Of a stretch of 64,000 bases of DNA, positions 1 through 14,400 are shown piece after piece. Both the position numbers and the translations under genes were made by a program. Each line of letters starts with the position of its first letter. The stretch's first letter is position 1. The notes under the pieces were generated by a model. The model was not told the DNA's origin and searched no databases. It saw only the letters and a program-made list of their open reading frames with translations. Location of the stretch: positions 270,560,515 to 270,624,514 of the forward strand of contig OX352773.1 in the NCBI GenBank assembly GCA_947095535.1. Reading direction: 5' to 3'. This DNA is from Poecilobothrus nobilitatus. Lineage: Eukaryota > Arthropoda > Insecta > Diptera > Dolichopodidae.

Positions 1-3000
1 TTACTTTACACTATTAAAGCATTCAGAAAAACAAAAATTATACAAATCCTGACTATAGTATTTTTCTTTTTTTGGTTAATTTTAAAGCGTATCAATAATT
101 TTAACAAGTTATAACAACACGATGCAACTCTGTTATTTTTTATGGAATCAAATTATCTAATAAATCTTTAAGATTTAAGAATTATTTATTACTAAACTAT
201 TAATAGGTACTCGCTATGTTTAGCGACTCGTTCATTTCAAGAGTATTTCACTAAGAGTATTTCGATTTGAAAGGATAAAAGTTTTGGGATAATACTTTTA
301 ATCACCTTAGGAACTCCATTTATTTATTTATTTTGGTTCGCTCACCACATGCATTTTGATGAGGGAATAAATTAACTTTTCCTTTTTTGGTGTAGTTCCG
401 GTACAAATATGCTATATAACTTTCTTTTTTTTTCCATTATATTATATGTTGACCTGACCGAGATTTTTGAGACCAATGAGACCTTTCGCGACTCATTGAA
501 ATATCGGTGGCATACGCACTGCGCCATTGATCAGATTGCAAATAAATAAAAGCATATCTATTTAATAAAATGTAAATTTTTAAATAGGTTTAGTTTTAAT
601 TTTTAAAATGAAAATTTCTGTTTCTTTCCTTTTTAACAAACTTTCAAATATAAAATGAAAGAATTTAAAAATTTTTGATTATAAACTAAAACATAAAAAA
701 ACAAAAAAGATAGAAAATTTTAATTCAAATCATCACTTTTTATAATATCAACGACTCCCATTCTTTTACTGCTATACTATTATAGAATTTACAAAATATT
801 TAGCAGAAAGAGCACTCCTCTAAAATTAAATTATACTTATATGCAATACATAAAAAAGAATCAAATGTGAATACATATCCTTGAATAAAATAAATACATA
901 TATATATATTTATTTTATTATATTATATTTTAAATTATTCTCTTTAATTTTTCCATTCAATCATTCATTTATTTTTCATTTGTTTTAAGTATCAGATCAT
1001 TCTAAAATGAACAGGACATACTATATACATACGAGTAAATTAAATTAATCCTTTTTCAAAATACTTTTCTTTTATTTTTTAGTTTTTTTGTTTTTTTAAT
1101 ATTTATTCACCACCCTTAAAAAATGGTGTAATGTTCTTTTGTTTAAAAATGTTTTACGGTAGGGAAAATACACGGAAGTAAAAGAAAAATATTTATCATT
1201 ATTGTTATGTTCAATTTTAGATCTATTGCAATTTTTCTTCTACTTGTATTCATATAATGTATTTGTAGTTGTGTATTTTTTTTTTTTAGCGGCAAGGACA
1301 ATAGAAGGTATAATAAAAAAAATAACAAAGAATAAATTAGAAATACCAGAAAAAAAAAAAAAACAAAAATCAAAAATGCTGTGCAATTTTATATTAATCT
1401 TTTTCACTAGTTTTTTTTTTGTCATCAGCTAGCGATCAAAATTGATGCAAGGATATGCAAGGATATATATACAATATAAATATTCTTCTTTAATTTAATA
1501 CATACAAGTATACATAGTTTATATTTTTTTATGACAGCTTTTAATTTTCTATTGTTATTGTTGTTGTTTTTATTGAAGGCATAAACTTTAGTTCTTTTTG
1601 TTGTTTAGTCAAGTTGAAAGAAAAAGTTGTAAGTGTTGTGTTGATAAGCTTTAGATTTAATGCAAGACAGTAAATAGTAGTAATTTTTTTTTTTACTCCT
1701 TTTGGATACGGTTTTAGAATCATATTAAAACTCGTACATAAAATTAATTTTATAGTTAAATATTTTTTTCTTCTAAACTTTTAGAAAAATTTTTTATTAT
1801 GTTTTTTTTTTTTTTTGTGTTTACTGCTATTTTACTGATGAAGTTTTAAAATTGAAAGGTTGATTTATTGGTTTATATATATATATATATTTTTTTTTTA
1901 AATTTCCAGTTGAAGTAAAAGAAGAAATTAACATTTAATTGGAATCGCTTGAGTCATTGCTGAATAATAGTTTTTTTTTTTCCCCGGCAGACATTAAAAA
2001 TGAAAAATTTATAAAAAAAAAAAACATAAAACTAAAGCAATAACAACAAAAGCAACAAAGATAATTTTTTATGTCCTATTTTGTCCTTTAAAAGTTTAAA
2101 AGGTGGGGTCCTGATTTTAAAAACTATATTTTTGAGGAAAAGGAAACGATAATAAAAATAAATTTTTCTGTTAATTTAATTTCTAAATTAGAAATAAAAA
2201 ATAAATTAAAAGTATTTAAATGGGATCGTGTCATTACTGCTTTTTTTGGAATTTAATGTTTGTAGTTTTATATTTAGGATTTAATTAAGAAGGTGGTCTA
2301 TCGGGATTTAAGTATTCTTTTCATTCTATAGTATTTCCATATAAATTTAAAATTATAATCACTTTTATTTTAAAAATATGAGAATTTAATATACTATACA
2401 TTTGAATGTATTAATCTTAACTATGTATATTAAATTTGGAAAATAAAATTTAAAAACGAATTAGAATATTGCAACAGCTTCCAATATAATTTAATATATT
2501 ATTATATATTTTTATTTGTATACTTATTATGTCATTTGAAAATATTTTTGAATATGAATAAATTTTTATAATTTAATGCTTTTTAAAAAAAGATTAAAAA
2601 AAACTTTACATAGAAGAACTTTATTTATAATAGAAAATTGTATTAAAAGATTATATAAAGAGTTTAAATAGCATTTATTATAAATAAAAGTTTTTTTTTT
2701 TTGTTTTTTATTAATTTGACCTTATAATACAATAAAATAATATTATGTTGTTAATTTCATCATAAATTTATTTATTTTTTTTAATTATATTATCAATATA
2801 ATATTTTAATACTAAAAGCGAAATTAAAAAGCTAATGTCAATATTTTGAAATATCATTGAAAAAAATCAATCGATTTATTATTAATCAGAGCAGCATAAT
2901 CTGTCAAAATAAAATCGTGTTTTTTTTTAGAATTCTGTTTATTAAAACCGATTCCGCTCAAGGCGCACATTACGTGTTTAGAACAAATATTTCTAGAACG

Positions 3001-3162
3001 CCTGCAGCCTGAGCATAATAAAAATAGACAAACATATTTTGACAATTGTCTAAGAAAGAAATGTCAAATTAATTGATTTGTTATTTTTTTATCTATGTAC
3101 ATATATATGTATTTAATTAGAAGATAATTGTAAATAGAATTTAAACATTGCAAAATAAAAAC
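1..3162. other. AT-rich DNA downstream of dsx male exon, no gene seen
   Basis: No coding signal, repeat copy or structured element was recognised. Open frames here (for example near 1143-1432) are built from T/A homopolymers and read as Phe/Lys/Ile runs on both strands. Confidence 0.6.
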
Positions 3163-3177
3163 GAACGGTTCTTAAAG

Positions 3178-4215
3178 GCGTACATTTTTCAATACAAATA
3201 ATTTACAATAGTTGTGACTTGCACCAAAATTTGAACAATTTTCTTAGAATTTTAAATGTAAGGAAAAATTGTAAAATTTTAAGGGCACTTTTTTCAATTT
3301 TAAGGGCTAATACATGTAAAAAACATAATATTGCAGCTTTAATTGTAAACTTTTATTTTGGCAAAATATGTACAGGTGCATGATTTACAAAGAGAACATT
3401 TTTTGACTCCTAATAGCTTTTAAATAGGGGATAAAATTTCAATATCTAAAGCGCTTAAATACAGTTGAAAATAGGATTTTTTTTTCCAACTTAGAGGAGC
3501 TGTAACTTCGTAACCCTCTAAATAATTAAGAAAGTCTTTTTACACGGGTAAAAATATAGTATAGGAACTTTAATATTTTTAGTCACAAGTCTTTTGTTTC
3601 ATAAGTGTTTTAAGTCACAAGTGTTTAAGTATTGGAAATTTTAATTTTTTTAGCCTTAATAGCTCTTAAACAGGAGGTGGGACAGAGGTGACTTATGCTA
3701 ATTATAAAAGATCTTCCTTCTCTCAAAATTTCAAGGCTGTACCAAAAAGCGCTGCGGAGATATAAAAGAAACAAAACCTTGAATAATTTAGCTTTTACAT
3801 AAAACGGTAAATCTATCATTTTGATATTGATTTATAAATTTATTTCATTAAAATAAAATCTTGTCGTTTGACGTTTTTAGATTGAAAAAATATTAAGTAA
3901 AACCACAGATATGCGTATTTAAAAATAGGAGATATGCAGATATGCATAAGAAATATGCACATTTAAAAATAGGGCTTCTTCAAATTTGTTGTAGGGTTGT
4001 AGCTTCAAAACGAGTGGGTCTTCATAAAAAAAGTTATAGTACCTACACTTAATTTTTTTAAGATCTATACCTAAGACCGATACCTATCTACGTTTGAAAT
4101 TTTATCGTTCCATCTTAAAGCTTCTACACCGTAGCTTTGTAAATAGACGAATGGGTAGACTAACAGGGTGAAACTCATAGGCAAATTTTTCCAAAATTCT
4201 TTGAAAATTAGCACA
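3178..4215 (+). repeat. family A MITE-like repeat, copy 1
   Basis: This noncoding repeat of about 1.04 kb is shared with copies at 31967-32691, 50830-51639 and 62458-63245 (inverted). Shared landmarks in order are a start near GTACATTTTTC, CTTGCACCAAAATTTGAA, TACAGGTGCATGA, TCTCAAAATTTC, ACATAAAACGGTAAAT, GGGCTTCTTCAAA, a GTAGCTTCAAAACGAGTGGG-like block, and GTGAAACTCATAGGCAAATTTTTCC near the end. It is diverged, with an extra internal stretch of repeated ATATGCA-like words near 3905-3965. The TIRs, clear in the copy at 62458-63245, are degraded here. No transposase frame is present, so it is probably nonautonomous. The likely ends extend some 20-30 bp further on the left. Confidence 0.75.
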
Positions 4216-5042
4216 AGCGTGAAAATTATTTAAGAATTATTCGAAAACGCGATTTAAAATTTTCCAAAAATCTTGGCACAATTTTTTCGGTATAATCCTC
4301 TTTTTTTATTATCTGAACTAATCTGTTTTCAGATATTATTATATCCTGATCTGAACTTACCTTTTGGGCTTACTCTAATTATAGAGTGCTCAGATTTAAA
4401 CTCTGATTTAAAAAAAAAATTGATTAAAATATATATTTACATAAATATAGCAAAATTCAAATGCCACTGGCGATAGTGTATTTTAAATGGTTCACTACAT
4501 TATATTAAACACAGACATTGTTTCAATTTTCCAACAAAATTTTAATGCCTGATTGCGGGAGCTAAAACTGCAAGATTATTCCGCAGAATGGATTTCCCGC
4601 ACTTACTTTGTGATTCAGAAAAAAAAAGTAGGAAATCGAAAAGTATACCCATCCAAGATACATAATTTCGAAAGCTGAAGGTTTTAAAAATCTAGAATCA
4701 ACTTTAAGTTCAAATGCAATTTTTGATGATTGTTGATTAGTATATTCGGTAGTTTTTGACTTTGACATTTGGAATTATGTGTGATATTGGAATGTCAATA
4801 AATATAACGGTAATAATAAAAAATCAGTAATTTCCACCACAGGACCGACCGCTATTATACAAAAAGTATAAACCCAAAATTCATAAATATTTTACATAAT
4901 AATTCATCAAAGCAAAATAACTTCTAATAATTTAACATAATTTTTTTGTATTCAATAACAATAATAAGCAATGAAATCGAAAAAATATATCTACATACAT
5001 TTTTTTCATTCAAAAATATTAGAAGTAAAAAATAATAAAAAG
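4216..5042. other. AT-rich spacer, no feature seen
   Basis: Between copy 1 of family A and the SINE. Short open frames on both strands lack coding character. Confidence 0.5.
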
Positions 5043-5317
5043 TGTCAACAAATATAGTTATTTATTTTTTTATATACAGGTACCGTGGTACATAAATGTA
5101 CCAGGTAGCTATAACCCCTGTTTCCTGGTAGGAATGTGGGGTGTACGAGATATTATGTGATATATTTATATATTGCGATATATGAATATTTTTTTTTTAT
5201 ATTATAATTATTGTACCCAGCCGGGAATCGAACCCGAGACCTCTCATTCCCTTATGAATGAGAAGCGGTGCGTCAACCACTGCACCAATGGCTGGATTGT
5301 CAACAAATATAGTTATT
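5043..5317 (-). mobile_element. tRNA-derived SINE with 20-bp target-site duplication
   Basis: A tRNA-like head on the minus strand starts near 5297 (CCAGCC...), with box A TGGTGCAGTGG, box B GGTTCGATTCC, and a 3' GGCTGG able to pair with the 5' CCAGCC as an acceptor stem. A tRNA-unrelated body follows, ending in an A/T-rich tail near 5063. Perfect 20-bp direct repeats at 5043-5062 and 5298-5317 flank it, as expected for target-primed reverse transcription by a LINE partner. An internal palindromic stretch (GGTACATTTATGTACC) lies in the body. It could be mistaken for a tRNA gene, but the fused body and target duplication show a retroposed SINE. Confidence 0.88.
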
Positions 5318-8300
5318 ATATAAATTTTTAGAGATATAAAAAAAAAAGACAAAAAAAATTTGTTCAAATAAATTCATATGGCGTGTATGAAATATGAATA
5401 TGTATGAAATTTGGGCTTTTATTTTTGGACTTTTAATTAAGAAAACCTTAAAGTTGGTCGGGTCAAAAAATATTATATGGCAAAGTTGTTGCTTTTTACT
5501 TGTGTAACAACTTTTTCTTAATAATTTTTTCATAATATTTTTCTGTTACGAAATATTCGTAAAAAACTTAAAAATGACAATAGTAAACTACTACTTTCGG
5601 TTGTCCGATTTATTCCAAAAGCTTATCAATCAGAGATATTTACATCAAAACCTTAAATATGAAATTTCAAAAAATTGCGCTCAGTCGTTTAGGCTGTACA
5701 CGTGCCAATACACACACACAAATAGACATCACGCTAAAAAAATTTTTACAGCCTTTTACGCACGGGAGTAGTGCATATTTGCCGAAATCTAGCGTTCAAA
5801 TTTTTGGGCGAAAACAATACCTATCTTATACATAATTGTATGCGGTCGGTAAAAAGAATGCCATAACGCCAAAATCAATAATGCCATTAATTAATAACGA
5901 TGCATATAGTTCTGAATAATAATTCAAATGTAACAACCACCTGTAGGAAGCAGTTTCAAAGTTACATAAAGGTATACACCTATGAAAAATAGGAAGAGTT
6001 TTCATGATTACATGGAAAGATGATCGGTTAAAAATCGGTTAAATCTCATTAGTGTTAAATATTATCAAAAGAATGTAAGACAGCAAATAACAAGAAATAT
6101 TAAAAAAATGGATTTTCGATTAATTGCTTCTAAGAGATTGATTCAGCTTTAGTTGATTCTATAAAACACCTCTTAGCTTTAAATTATAAATTTAAAAATT
6201 ATTTACAAAGAACAAAATTTAAACGCAAAAGGGTTTTTGAATTTGAATACTTTAAAAAATCACTTTCATACTCACAAAATTTTAAATTTATTTTTTTTTC
6301 GAATTGAATTTGTGGAAAATATTTTATTTTAATTTTTTATACTAATATGCATTTTTATTTTTTAAAATTAAAGTGAAATTCTTTAAAATTAAACGTATTA
6401 TACATTTTGTCGTTTCATAGGTCAGTTATTCTTATTTAAGGTTAGTAAATTTTATATTCTATAATAAAATATCGCACCTATATACAATTCAACCGGAATG
6501 GGATTGTTATTTTTTGTGTGACATACATATACATATGTATGTATATATACAATACACTTGATATACATTTGTATAAAAATACAAGTTAAAAAAAAACAAA
6601 AGATTGTTATATTATTTTTGCTTCTATGTCATTAAAATTGACTCTGTCATCAAATGTAAATTTATTTACCAGAAAATGAATGAAGAAAGAAAAAAATCGA
6701 AGTTTTTATTGCGACGGTAAAATAAATATTCTAAAGGTAAACTTTGAAGTTATAAAATTGGTATATAACTTTAAATAATTATAACAAAATTCATTACCCC
6801 ACAAATGCACCCTTTATTACGAGCTTTTTTTTTTTTGCTTTGTTAAAAAATTATAAGGAATTATCCAAAAGTATGAGGCGCTAAAAAGTTAATTTTTACT
6901 TTTTTGTTTTGGTTAGTTTGGTTTGGTGTATTTTTTGTTTTATTATTATATAATGCCCTTAAAAGGGGGAAGTAACATTTAAAATAACAGTGTGACCACA
7001 TAATAATGATTTTTTTTTTTTTTATTTTTACTAAATATCAGATTATAACGCATTAGGTACAGCGCAGAGTTTCAGAATCGCTGTCAACTTAAAATATAAA
7101 GTTTTTAAACTGATTCACCTAAAATTCGTCATTTAATCAAAATTAAATTATAGTTTAATTTTTCAAGACTTCATTTTATTTTAGCCTTAAGAAATAATAT
7201 TAATTTACATAAAGATTTTAATGATAAGGAAACTAAAAATATTGGAAATTCAAGTTCTTTTAGAATTTAAGTATGTATTGTGCAATACGAAGAAGTTTAC
7301 GGTATTTTAAAGTTTTAAAAATCTAAAACAAAAAAAAACTCTCAAAATTCTCTAAAAATAACATCTGGTAATACTAGTTAGCAAAAAGGTTATTGAATCC
7401 TTTGTTTTGGTTTTTCGAATGGAATTTTATTATTCCTCTTTTTGTGGTTTGAAATTAGGAGTTATAAAAAACTATAAAAACAGAAGAATTTTTTTTTTTT
7501 TTAAATCTCATTTGTGGTTTTATGTTTTATTTTGCTATCTTTAAAGGTAGTAAAATTTTTGATCTCATAAACTTTTTTTTAAATATGTGTATACATATAC
7601 TTTATACATATATGTATATAATCGTGGTGTATATATTATTATATTGTATTAACAATAACTTGTAACATACATTATAGTAATATCTGGTAATATTCTTTAT
7701 AAGAATTTTGTAAAATCATCTTTCAAAAGAAAAAAAAAAAACAAAATAACGAATTTTTTAAATATATTTTTACGGCCGTATATTTATCTGTCGTCAATGA
7801 TTGCAGTTCGTATCCTCACTAGATTTTAACATGTGCATATAATAATGTGTAACTGTTTGTCTGTTGTTTGTTTTCATCTCAAAATTTTATCTGGCTGTTT
7901 TATTTTATTCTTATCTTATTAATACAACTATGTATTTTCTTGTATATCAATATCTACATATAGAATATATAGGTATATAACATGTATTATATTAAGTATA
8001 TGTATATTATGTACCTAAGCAAAATTCTTTACTTACTTTAAAATTGTAAGTCGTATTCTACTACTGAAGCAGTAAAGACAATTTATAAAATACATGCAAA
8101 AAAAAAAGAAGAACCAAATATTATAACAAAAAGCAATAATTTGCTATAAAAACAGTCTGGAAACTCTAAACATGTAAAATTTGAAATAAATATATGTATA
8201 TATGTATGTATATAATTATGGATGTATGATTATTTTTTATTTTTGAATATATGAGAGTACATAATATCTTAAATAGTTTGATGGATGGAATATAGATTGA

Positions 8301-10699
8301 TCTCAAGTTTTTTGTATGTACAAAATATATGTATACAAATAATACACGCACACTTATATATATAGATTATATATACATATACATAAATATTATTACTATA
8401 TGTAATATTTAACCAAGAACATAATCATAACCAGTCCAAACGGATTCATGAAAAATTTTCTAGATCAAAATAAGGAAAACATTTAAAATAAAAAATTTAC
8501 ATTACTAATTTAATTTTACCTTATTTTATTTGTATATACGTATGTTATGTATATATGCTTACATAAATTAATGTCAGTTTATTTAATTTTTTATTTTTTT
8601 TATTTAGGGGTATTTCAAATGTAATAATACTATACTTTTGAAAGAAGAAAACTATAATATTTTTCTATGTATTTTCATGTATCCTGGTTCTGTAAATTGT
8701 TCTGTTTCATTTCACGTCATTTCAATCTATATTCAGATTCATTTGTACATACATACATACATATATATACACATTTTATTTTGATAATATCCTGAATATT
8801 TCTTATACAAAACATAAATTTTATTACAGTTTTCTTCAAAAGATTCACTATCCCATAAATTTACATTACAGTAGTACGTATACAGTAAAAGATAGATTTT
8901 CTTTTGTTTTTTTTTTTTTTTTATAAAACAGAAAAGGATGTGGTTGAAGATGGTAATGAAATTGGTAACTGAACAATTGAGGGTGGCATAAGGAAAAAAA
9001 AAAAGGAAAATTTTATAATAAATATTGTTGTAATTTTATTTTGAAATTCATCATATAAATTGAATGTTTTTTGTTTTTGTTTTAGTTTTTTTTGTTTTTT
9101 TTATTTTGTGTTGAAGTGTTAAAGGAAAACGGTGAGAATGCGGATGTATTAAGTTTCTAGAACGAAACAAAAACAAGAAGATAAGAAAATATTAAATATA
9201 AGAAGAAAAAAAAAAGGAATTGAAAAAGAAAAAATAAGAAATGCACGTCCAAGATATAAAAATTTTTCTTTTGTTCTTTAATTTTTTTTTCTTTTCTAAA
9301 TTATAAATTCAGTTTTGAGTTAAATGTGTGTAGTTGTGAATATATTGTTTTGGAGTTATTTTTTTGTATTATTGTTTTACAGTACAACATTTTTATTCAG
9401 AACTATTTCAGATATTTTTTTTTTTTAAATCTTTTTTATTTAACTGTTAAAGGCATTTGATAACTTCAGAACAACCTTGATTTGCGGTTTTATTTGAACT
9501 ATTTAAAATTTATACATATATTATATTACATACATATACATATATTATGTATTTATGTTTTAGAATTAATAAAACCGTGCAGCGGATAAAACTCGCAACT
9601 TTGAAAACAATTCAAATCAAATATTGGCAAGATTGAAGCTTCAATAATTTAAAAAAAAAAAAATAAACTTTCAATTAGGATTAACATATTTTCACTTTTA
9701 ATTCATAGTCGACAAGTTTAAAATTTATTAAATGTCAAACTTTTCAAATAACTTAAAAATTTAAGCCCAAGGTTGTTTAATAAAAAAAAAAACACAGTTT
9801 TACTTAGTTGAATTACCAATGAGGAATATTAAGGTTAAGTTGATTGGAATCTTATGACTGATTGGAAACAACAACAATGCAAAGGAAAGTTTTAATAAAT
9901 ATTTTCAATTAATATTTTACTTAACAAATATCTTAAAATATATTCGTTAAATTACCAGAGAAAGCAAAAATTTTATTTATTAAAAAGTGTTACCATATTT
10001 ACGAATTAAAAAAAAATTTATAAAATCTGCGATATCAGAAAGAAACTATAAATAGCATAATATGCGCAATATTTAACGAATATATACTTTTTGGTCAACA
10101 TATAATTCTACTATATTATATTTTATAATAACATTTAATATGTTATGCGTATATATATATATATTATATATGTTATATTATAATGTGAGACTACTTTAAG
10201 TTGTATATATAGTTAAAATTATTTCTCTAATATTTTTATTGTATTCTATTTGAATTTTTCTTTGTAAGTTTTTTTTATTTTTTATTGCATTTTTAATAAA
10301 AAAAATGGTTATAAAATATTATTTTATGACCACCTACATTGGTTGTTTGTGTAAATATTTTGTATTATGTCTCAGAATAAAGAAATGAATATTATTTATA
10401 TTAAAATATTGCTAAAATATTTTATTTATTTTGGAAATCTAAGTGAATATTAAAGAGAAATTGAAAACTCGTTTTAACATTAAAATTTTGAAATTGTAAT
10501 GCGTCATTTTCAATTTTAAAAATATATTGAGCTAAAAGATAAAACTTGTCAATTAGAAGATTAAACAGATCCAATAAACGACTTTAGTAAAGTATTTACA
10601 TAATAATATCATTTAATATAAATAAATATAAAATTTAGTACAAGAGTGAAAATATTTAAAAAAAATCTTAAAGCTTTATTTCGCAATTAAAAGATTTTC
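5318..10699. other. AT-rich DNA with possible repeat remnant
   Basis: Mostly homopolymer and (AT)n-rich sequence. About 5640-5860 is less AT-rich and contains GCGCTCAGTCGTTTAGGCTG and ACACACACAAATAGACATCACGC, a style seen in insect noncoding transposon ends, but I cannot assign a family. No gene was seen. Confidence 0.4.
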
Positions 10700-11016
10700 A
10701 ATTAGAAGGAATTTTAGATTTGGATTCTGGAAAGAGCAGAAACCCTGATTTTGCGCCCCAAGCCCCCTGTTAGCAATTGATTGAAATTCTGATTTTGTAA
10801 CCAACTCTAAAGTTCTTTCTAATTATTTTTTTTGTATACATAGAAAGGACTTTATATTTGATTACAAAATCAGGGTTTCAATCATTTGTTTAGCGAGGAT
10901 TTGGAAAATTTGGAGGTATGTAAGAAAAAATGATAATTATGTAGAACTTTAGAGTTGGCTGCAAAATCTAGGTTATATGTTTTTTTCAGAATCCAACTAT
11001 AAAATCCCTTCTAATT
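10700..11016. mobile_element. MITE / fold-back element with long imperfect inverted repeats
   Basis: The ends are inverted: the left begins AATTAGAAGGAATTTTA, then TTGGATTCTGGAAA; the reverse complement of the right reads AATTAGAAGGGATTTTA, then TTGGATTCTGAAAA. The homology runs inward through the CTGATTTTG and CCAACTCTAAAGTTCT words in both arms. The core contains ACAAAATCAGGGTTTCAAT, which recurs near 37030 and 37155 inside the element at 36491-37467. It is noncoding, about 0.3 kb. No clear target duplication was identified. Confidence 0.7.
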
Positions 11017-11036
11017 CAGAATATCGCATATAAATA

Positions 11037-11436
11037 CATATATACACATATTCGAGAAAAGAGTGAAAATAAATAAAGATTCCTACCCGCTGAAATGATT
11101 CAAAAGTGCCATGAGATCTTTCAGAAGTCTTTTAGGACTTCTAGAGTGGTTAGCTTTGGCCCTGCATCGCCCTATTTGATTATTTTGCTTTATTTGCCAA
11201 AAAAAAACGAAGACAGAAATGTAAGCATTAAGTCGTATATATACACATATTCGAGAAAAGAGTGAAAATAAATAAAGATTCCTACCCGCTGAAATGATTC
11301 AAAAGTGCCATGAGATCTTTCAGAAATCTTTTAGGACTTCTAGAATGGTTAGCTTTGGCCCTGCATCGCCCTATTTGATTATTTTGCTTTATTTGCCAAA
11401 AAAAAAACGAAAACAGAAATGTAAGCATTAAGTCGT
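11037..11436. repeat. recent 200-bp tandem duplication
   Basis: Two head-to-tail copies of a unit of about 199-200 bp (11037-11236 and 11237-11436). They start in TATATACACATATTCGAG and end GTAAGCATTAAGTCGT. Only a few differences are visible, including GAAGTC/GAAATC, GAGTGG/GAATGG, one A in a poly(A) run and CGAAGAC/CGAAAAC. The unit contains an inverted pair AGAAGTC...GACTTCT. It is noncoding and its low divergence implies a recent event. Confidence 0.9.
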
Positions 11437-14400
11437 CATCTTAATGGATTTTGATTTTAATCTAAATAGCGACTTATGACAAAAAATCTGTAATGTAAAT
11501 GTGTAGTGACTTAAATCCTAAATTGATATTTAAATCATTTTGATTATAATGTTAATATTTTTTTAATAAATAATTATGAGCTAATGATTTTAAGAAATAT
11601 TATGATCGCATATAGGTTATAGTTTAATTAAATTACAATTTATTTTTGTTCAGTCAAATTTTTAAAAGAAAGAAAATTTTAATCCAAATTTTATAATTCA
11701 GTTAATTCCAGACAAAATACATTATTGACACAAAAAAATTTAATCTCATTGTTGACGTCACCTCCAAAAAAAAAAATTTAATTATATAATAAAAATAAAA
11801 ACTCAATTTATATTATATTAAAAATTATTTTTAAGTCCATTTTTTTTTTGGGTGAAAAAAAAAAAAAAATTACAGAAATGAAAAATCGAATTTTTGTTTT
11901 TTTTTTTCGTTTTTTTTTTGTGCATAATATATCCAATTTGTAGACAATAAAGGTGAAAAAAAATGAGTTCTATTAGCATTTTTTGATTAAAAATGCGTTA
12001 ATAAAGAGAAAAATGTTATTATTGAGTTCTTTATGAATTTTTTTTTTATTTTGTAAAATTGATTAAAATTTAAAAAAAAATTAATACATAATTTCTTATT
12101 TCATAATTTCAATTTCATTATACTGTTATTCGTATAGGTACTAACTAAATGTTGACTATATAGCTATAGAAAAATAAATATATAACAATTATATGTTACA
12201 ATTTTATTTTTTACATATTAAATTAGGTTTTAGATTTTAGAGTCTTACAACAACTTACAACGGAACAATTTCAAAAGAAAAAAAAATTAATTTATAATGT
12301 AATTATAAAAAAAAAAATAAAGATTTTAGAATACATAATGTGTGAAAATTTTAAAATTTTAGTATGGTTCGAGTATTACGAAAAGAATGAACAACGTTAA
12401 AAGTAAAAATCGTTAAAAAATTTTTTTATAAAATATTGCGTGCGTGATGAACATGATGAGAGTTGGACAAGCAACAAAACATGATATATGCATATATTAT
12501 ATTACAACAAAAAAAAAAAAAATTAATATAGTGAATGAATAAGACATGTTATGTTTTCCTATATATAATATAGTGTATATATATACATTGTATTTATAAG
12601 AAAAGTATTGCAATCGCAGAAAAATCAAGATTTTGATACTTGGATTTTGTAAGATAAATATCTATGAATTAATATGCCTAATCTTTCTGATTACGATTTA
12701 TGCAATTTAAAATATTAACTTTGTATTAAAAATTCATCTTATCTTAGGATCAAAAACTTTGTTTCGGAAACCGAAAATGATTTATATGGTGGTAACAGCA
12801 CAAAAGTGATGATACAAAAGATATTGGTCTTAAAATCAATACAAGAATTGAGATTTTGAATATGTACTTAGAATTTCAATTCTGAAAACTAAAATTTTTT
12901 TACTTATAAATTTACGACAAAGTCAACCGCAATTATTCTCGGTTTATTTTTGAATGATATAAAAAAAAATTATTCAAATTTTTTGTTTCATATTTATGCA
13001 AATTTTTATTTATTTTTATTTGAAATTTAAAACAACGCCATTCATCATTAAACAATTTTTTTTTAATTTTTTTTAAATTTATTTCGAAAATCGATTAATT
13101 CGAAATTGAATTTTAATTTCATTACAATATTAAAAAATGATTCTTTATATTATTATGTAATCCGTATCTGAAGCTTTGATATATCAAACAATTTAAGCAT
13201 ATTTTAAATTGAATCCTAAAATTGAAAATTATTAAGAAAATTAGAAAAATTTGGATTTAATTGATCGTCCTTTTCTGATTTGAATTTTAATTGATTAGAA
13301 TAACATTTGATTTGTTTTATAAGACGTGTTGAATGATTTAATGATACCAGGCTTCATGAGTGTTAAAAAAAAAAAAATTTAAGGTTTATTGTATGTATTT
13401 TTTTTAAGCACTAAAAATAAAAAAGACTATAGTTTTAAAAATGTTTTCATTAAAAAAAAAAAATTATTTAAATTTTTTATTGTCTTAAATTTTTTTGAAA
13501 TTTAATTCAATTTTTTATATTTTTAATTCTTTTTTTTTTTTTTTTTTATCTTGTTGTGCACTCAATAGAGAGTGTCAAATCATTACTGCAAGAACAAATT
13601 ATTGCAATCCACATATGTATATAAATATGTATATCAGTATATAAATATTTTGTGATTCTTATTGGTTTATGATGGTTAGTGATTTTTTATAACCTCTTGT
13701 TGTACATTTTGTATTGAGTTTATAACCTGTGATTTATGTTTGTGTCCTTATTTTATTTCTCTTTTTTTTTTTTGTTTTTTTATTAATTTCTTATCGTATT
13801 TTTTTTTTTTTTTTTTTTTTTTGTAATTTAACGATCGACATAAGAATTGAGACGGAAATTAGTAAGAATAGAATGGTACATACTTATTTTTTTTTTATTT
13901 TATCATGTAGGATTACATTCTCTTGTCATCATCATCATCATCATCATCATCAACAACATCGTTAGTATTAAACTTTTAAAATCATTAGATATATCCAGTT
14001 GAATGGATTGAAGATTTAAGAAATTGTCTACAACGCAAAATTATTTTTATACTGTACTTTTTAAATGTTTTAGCAGAGTTTGTCCGATGTAAGATTTTAT
14101 GATTATTTTTATAACGATCATTTTAAATTTTTTTTTTTCTCTTTTGAAAAATGTAAGGGTAAAATTTGTTATAAGAGGAAAATAAACACAAAATTACAAA
14201 TATTATTGTCTATATATATTTTATAAAATATTTTTTGAGGTTCGAAAGAGCAATTAGTTTTTGTTTAAAAGACTGGAATTTAAGGCTATACTTTGAAATA
14301 TGGACACAGTGGCAAGTCTTAATAACCTCATCACATAAATGTACTTTTTGATTTTACAATTCCGGTCAAAGATGTCATTATGATCGAATATGTCATCAGT

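Noticed and set aside
5217..5297. tRNA gene on the minus strand
   Set aside because: The tRNA-like part is fused to a non-tRNA body with a tail and flanked by a 20-bp target duplication, so it is a SINE head.
13729..13965. 78-codon frame ending in eight His codons
   Set aside because: Made of poly(T) runs and an (ATC)n microsatellite.
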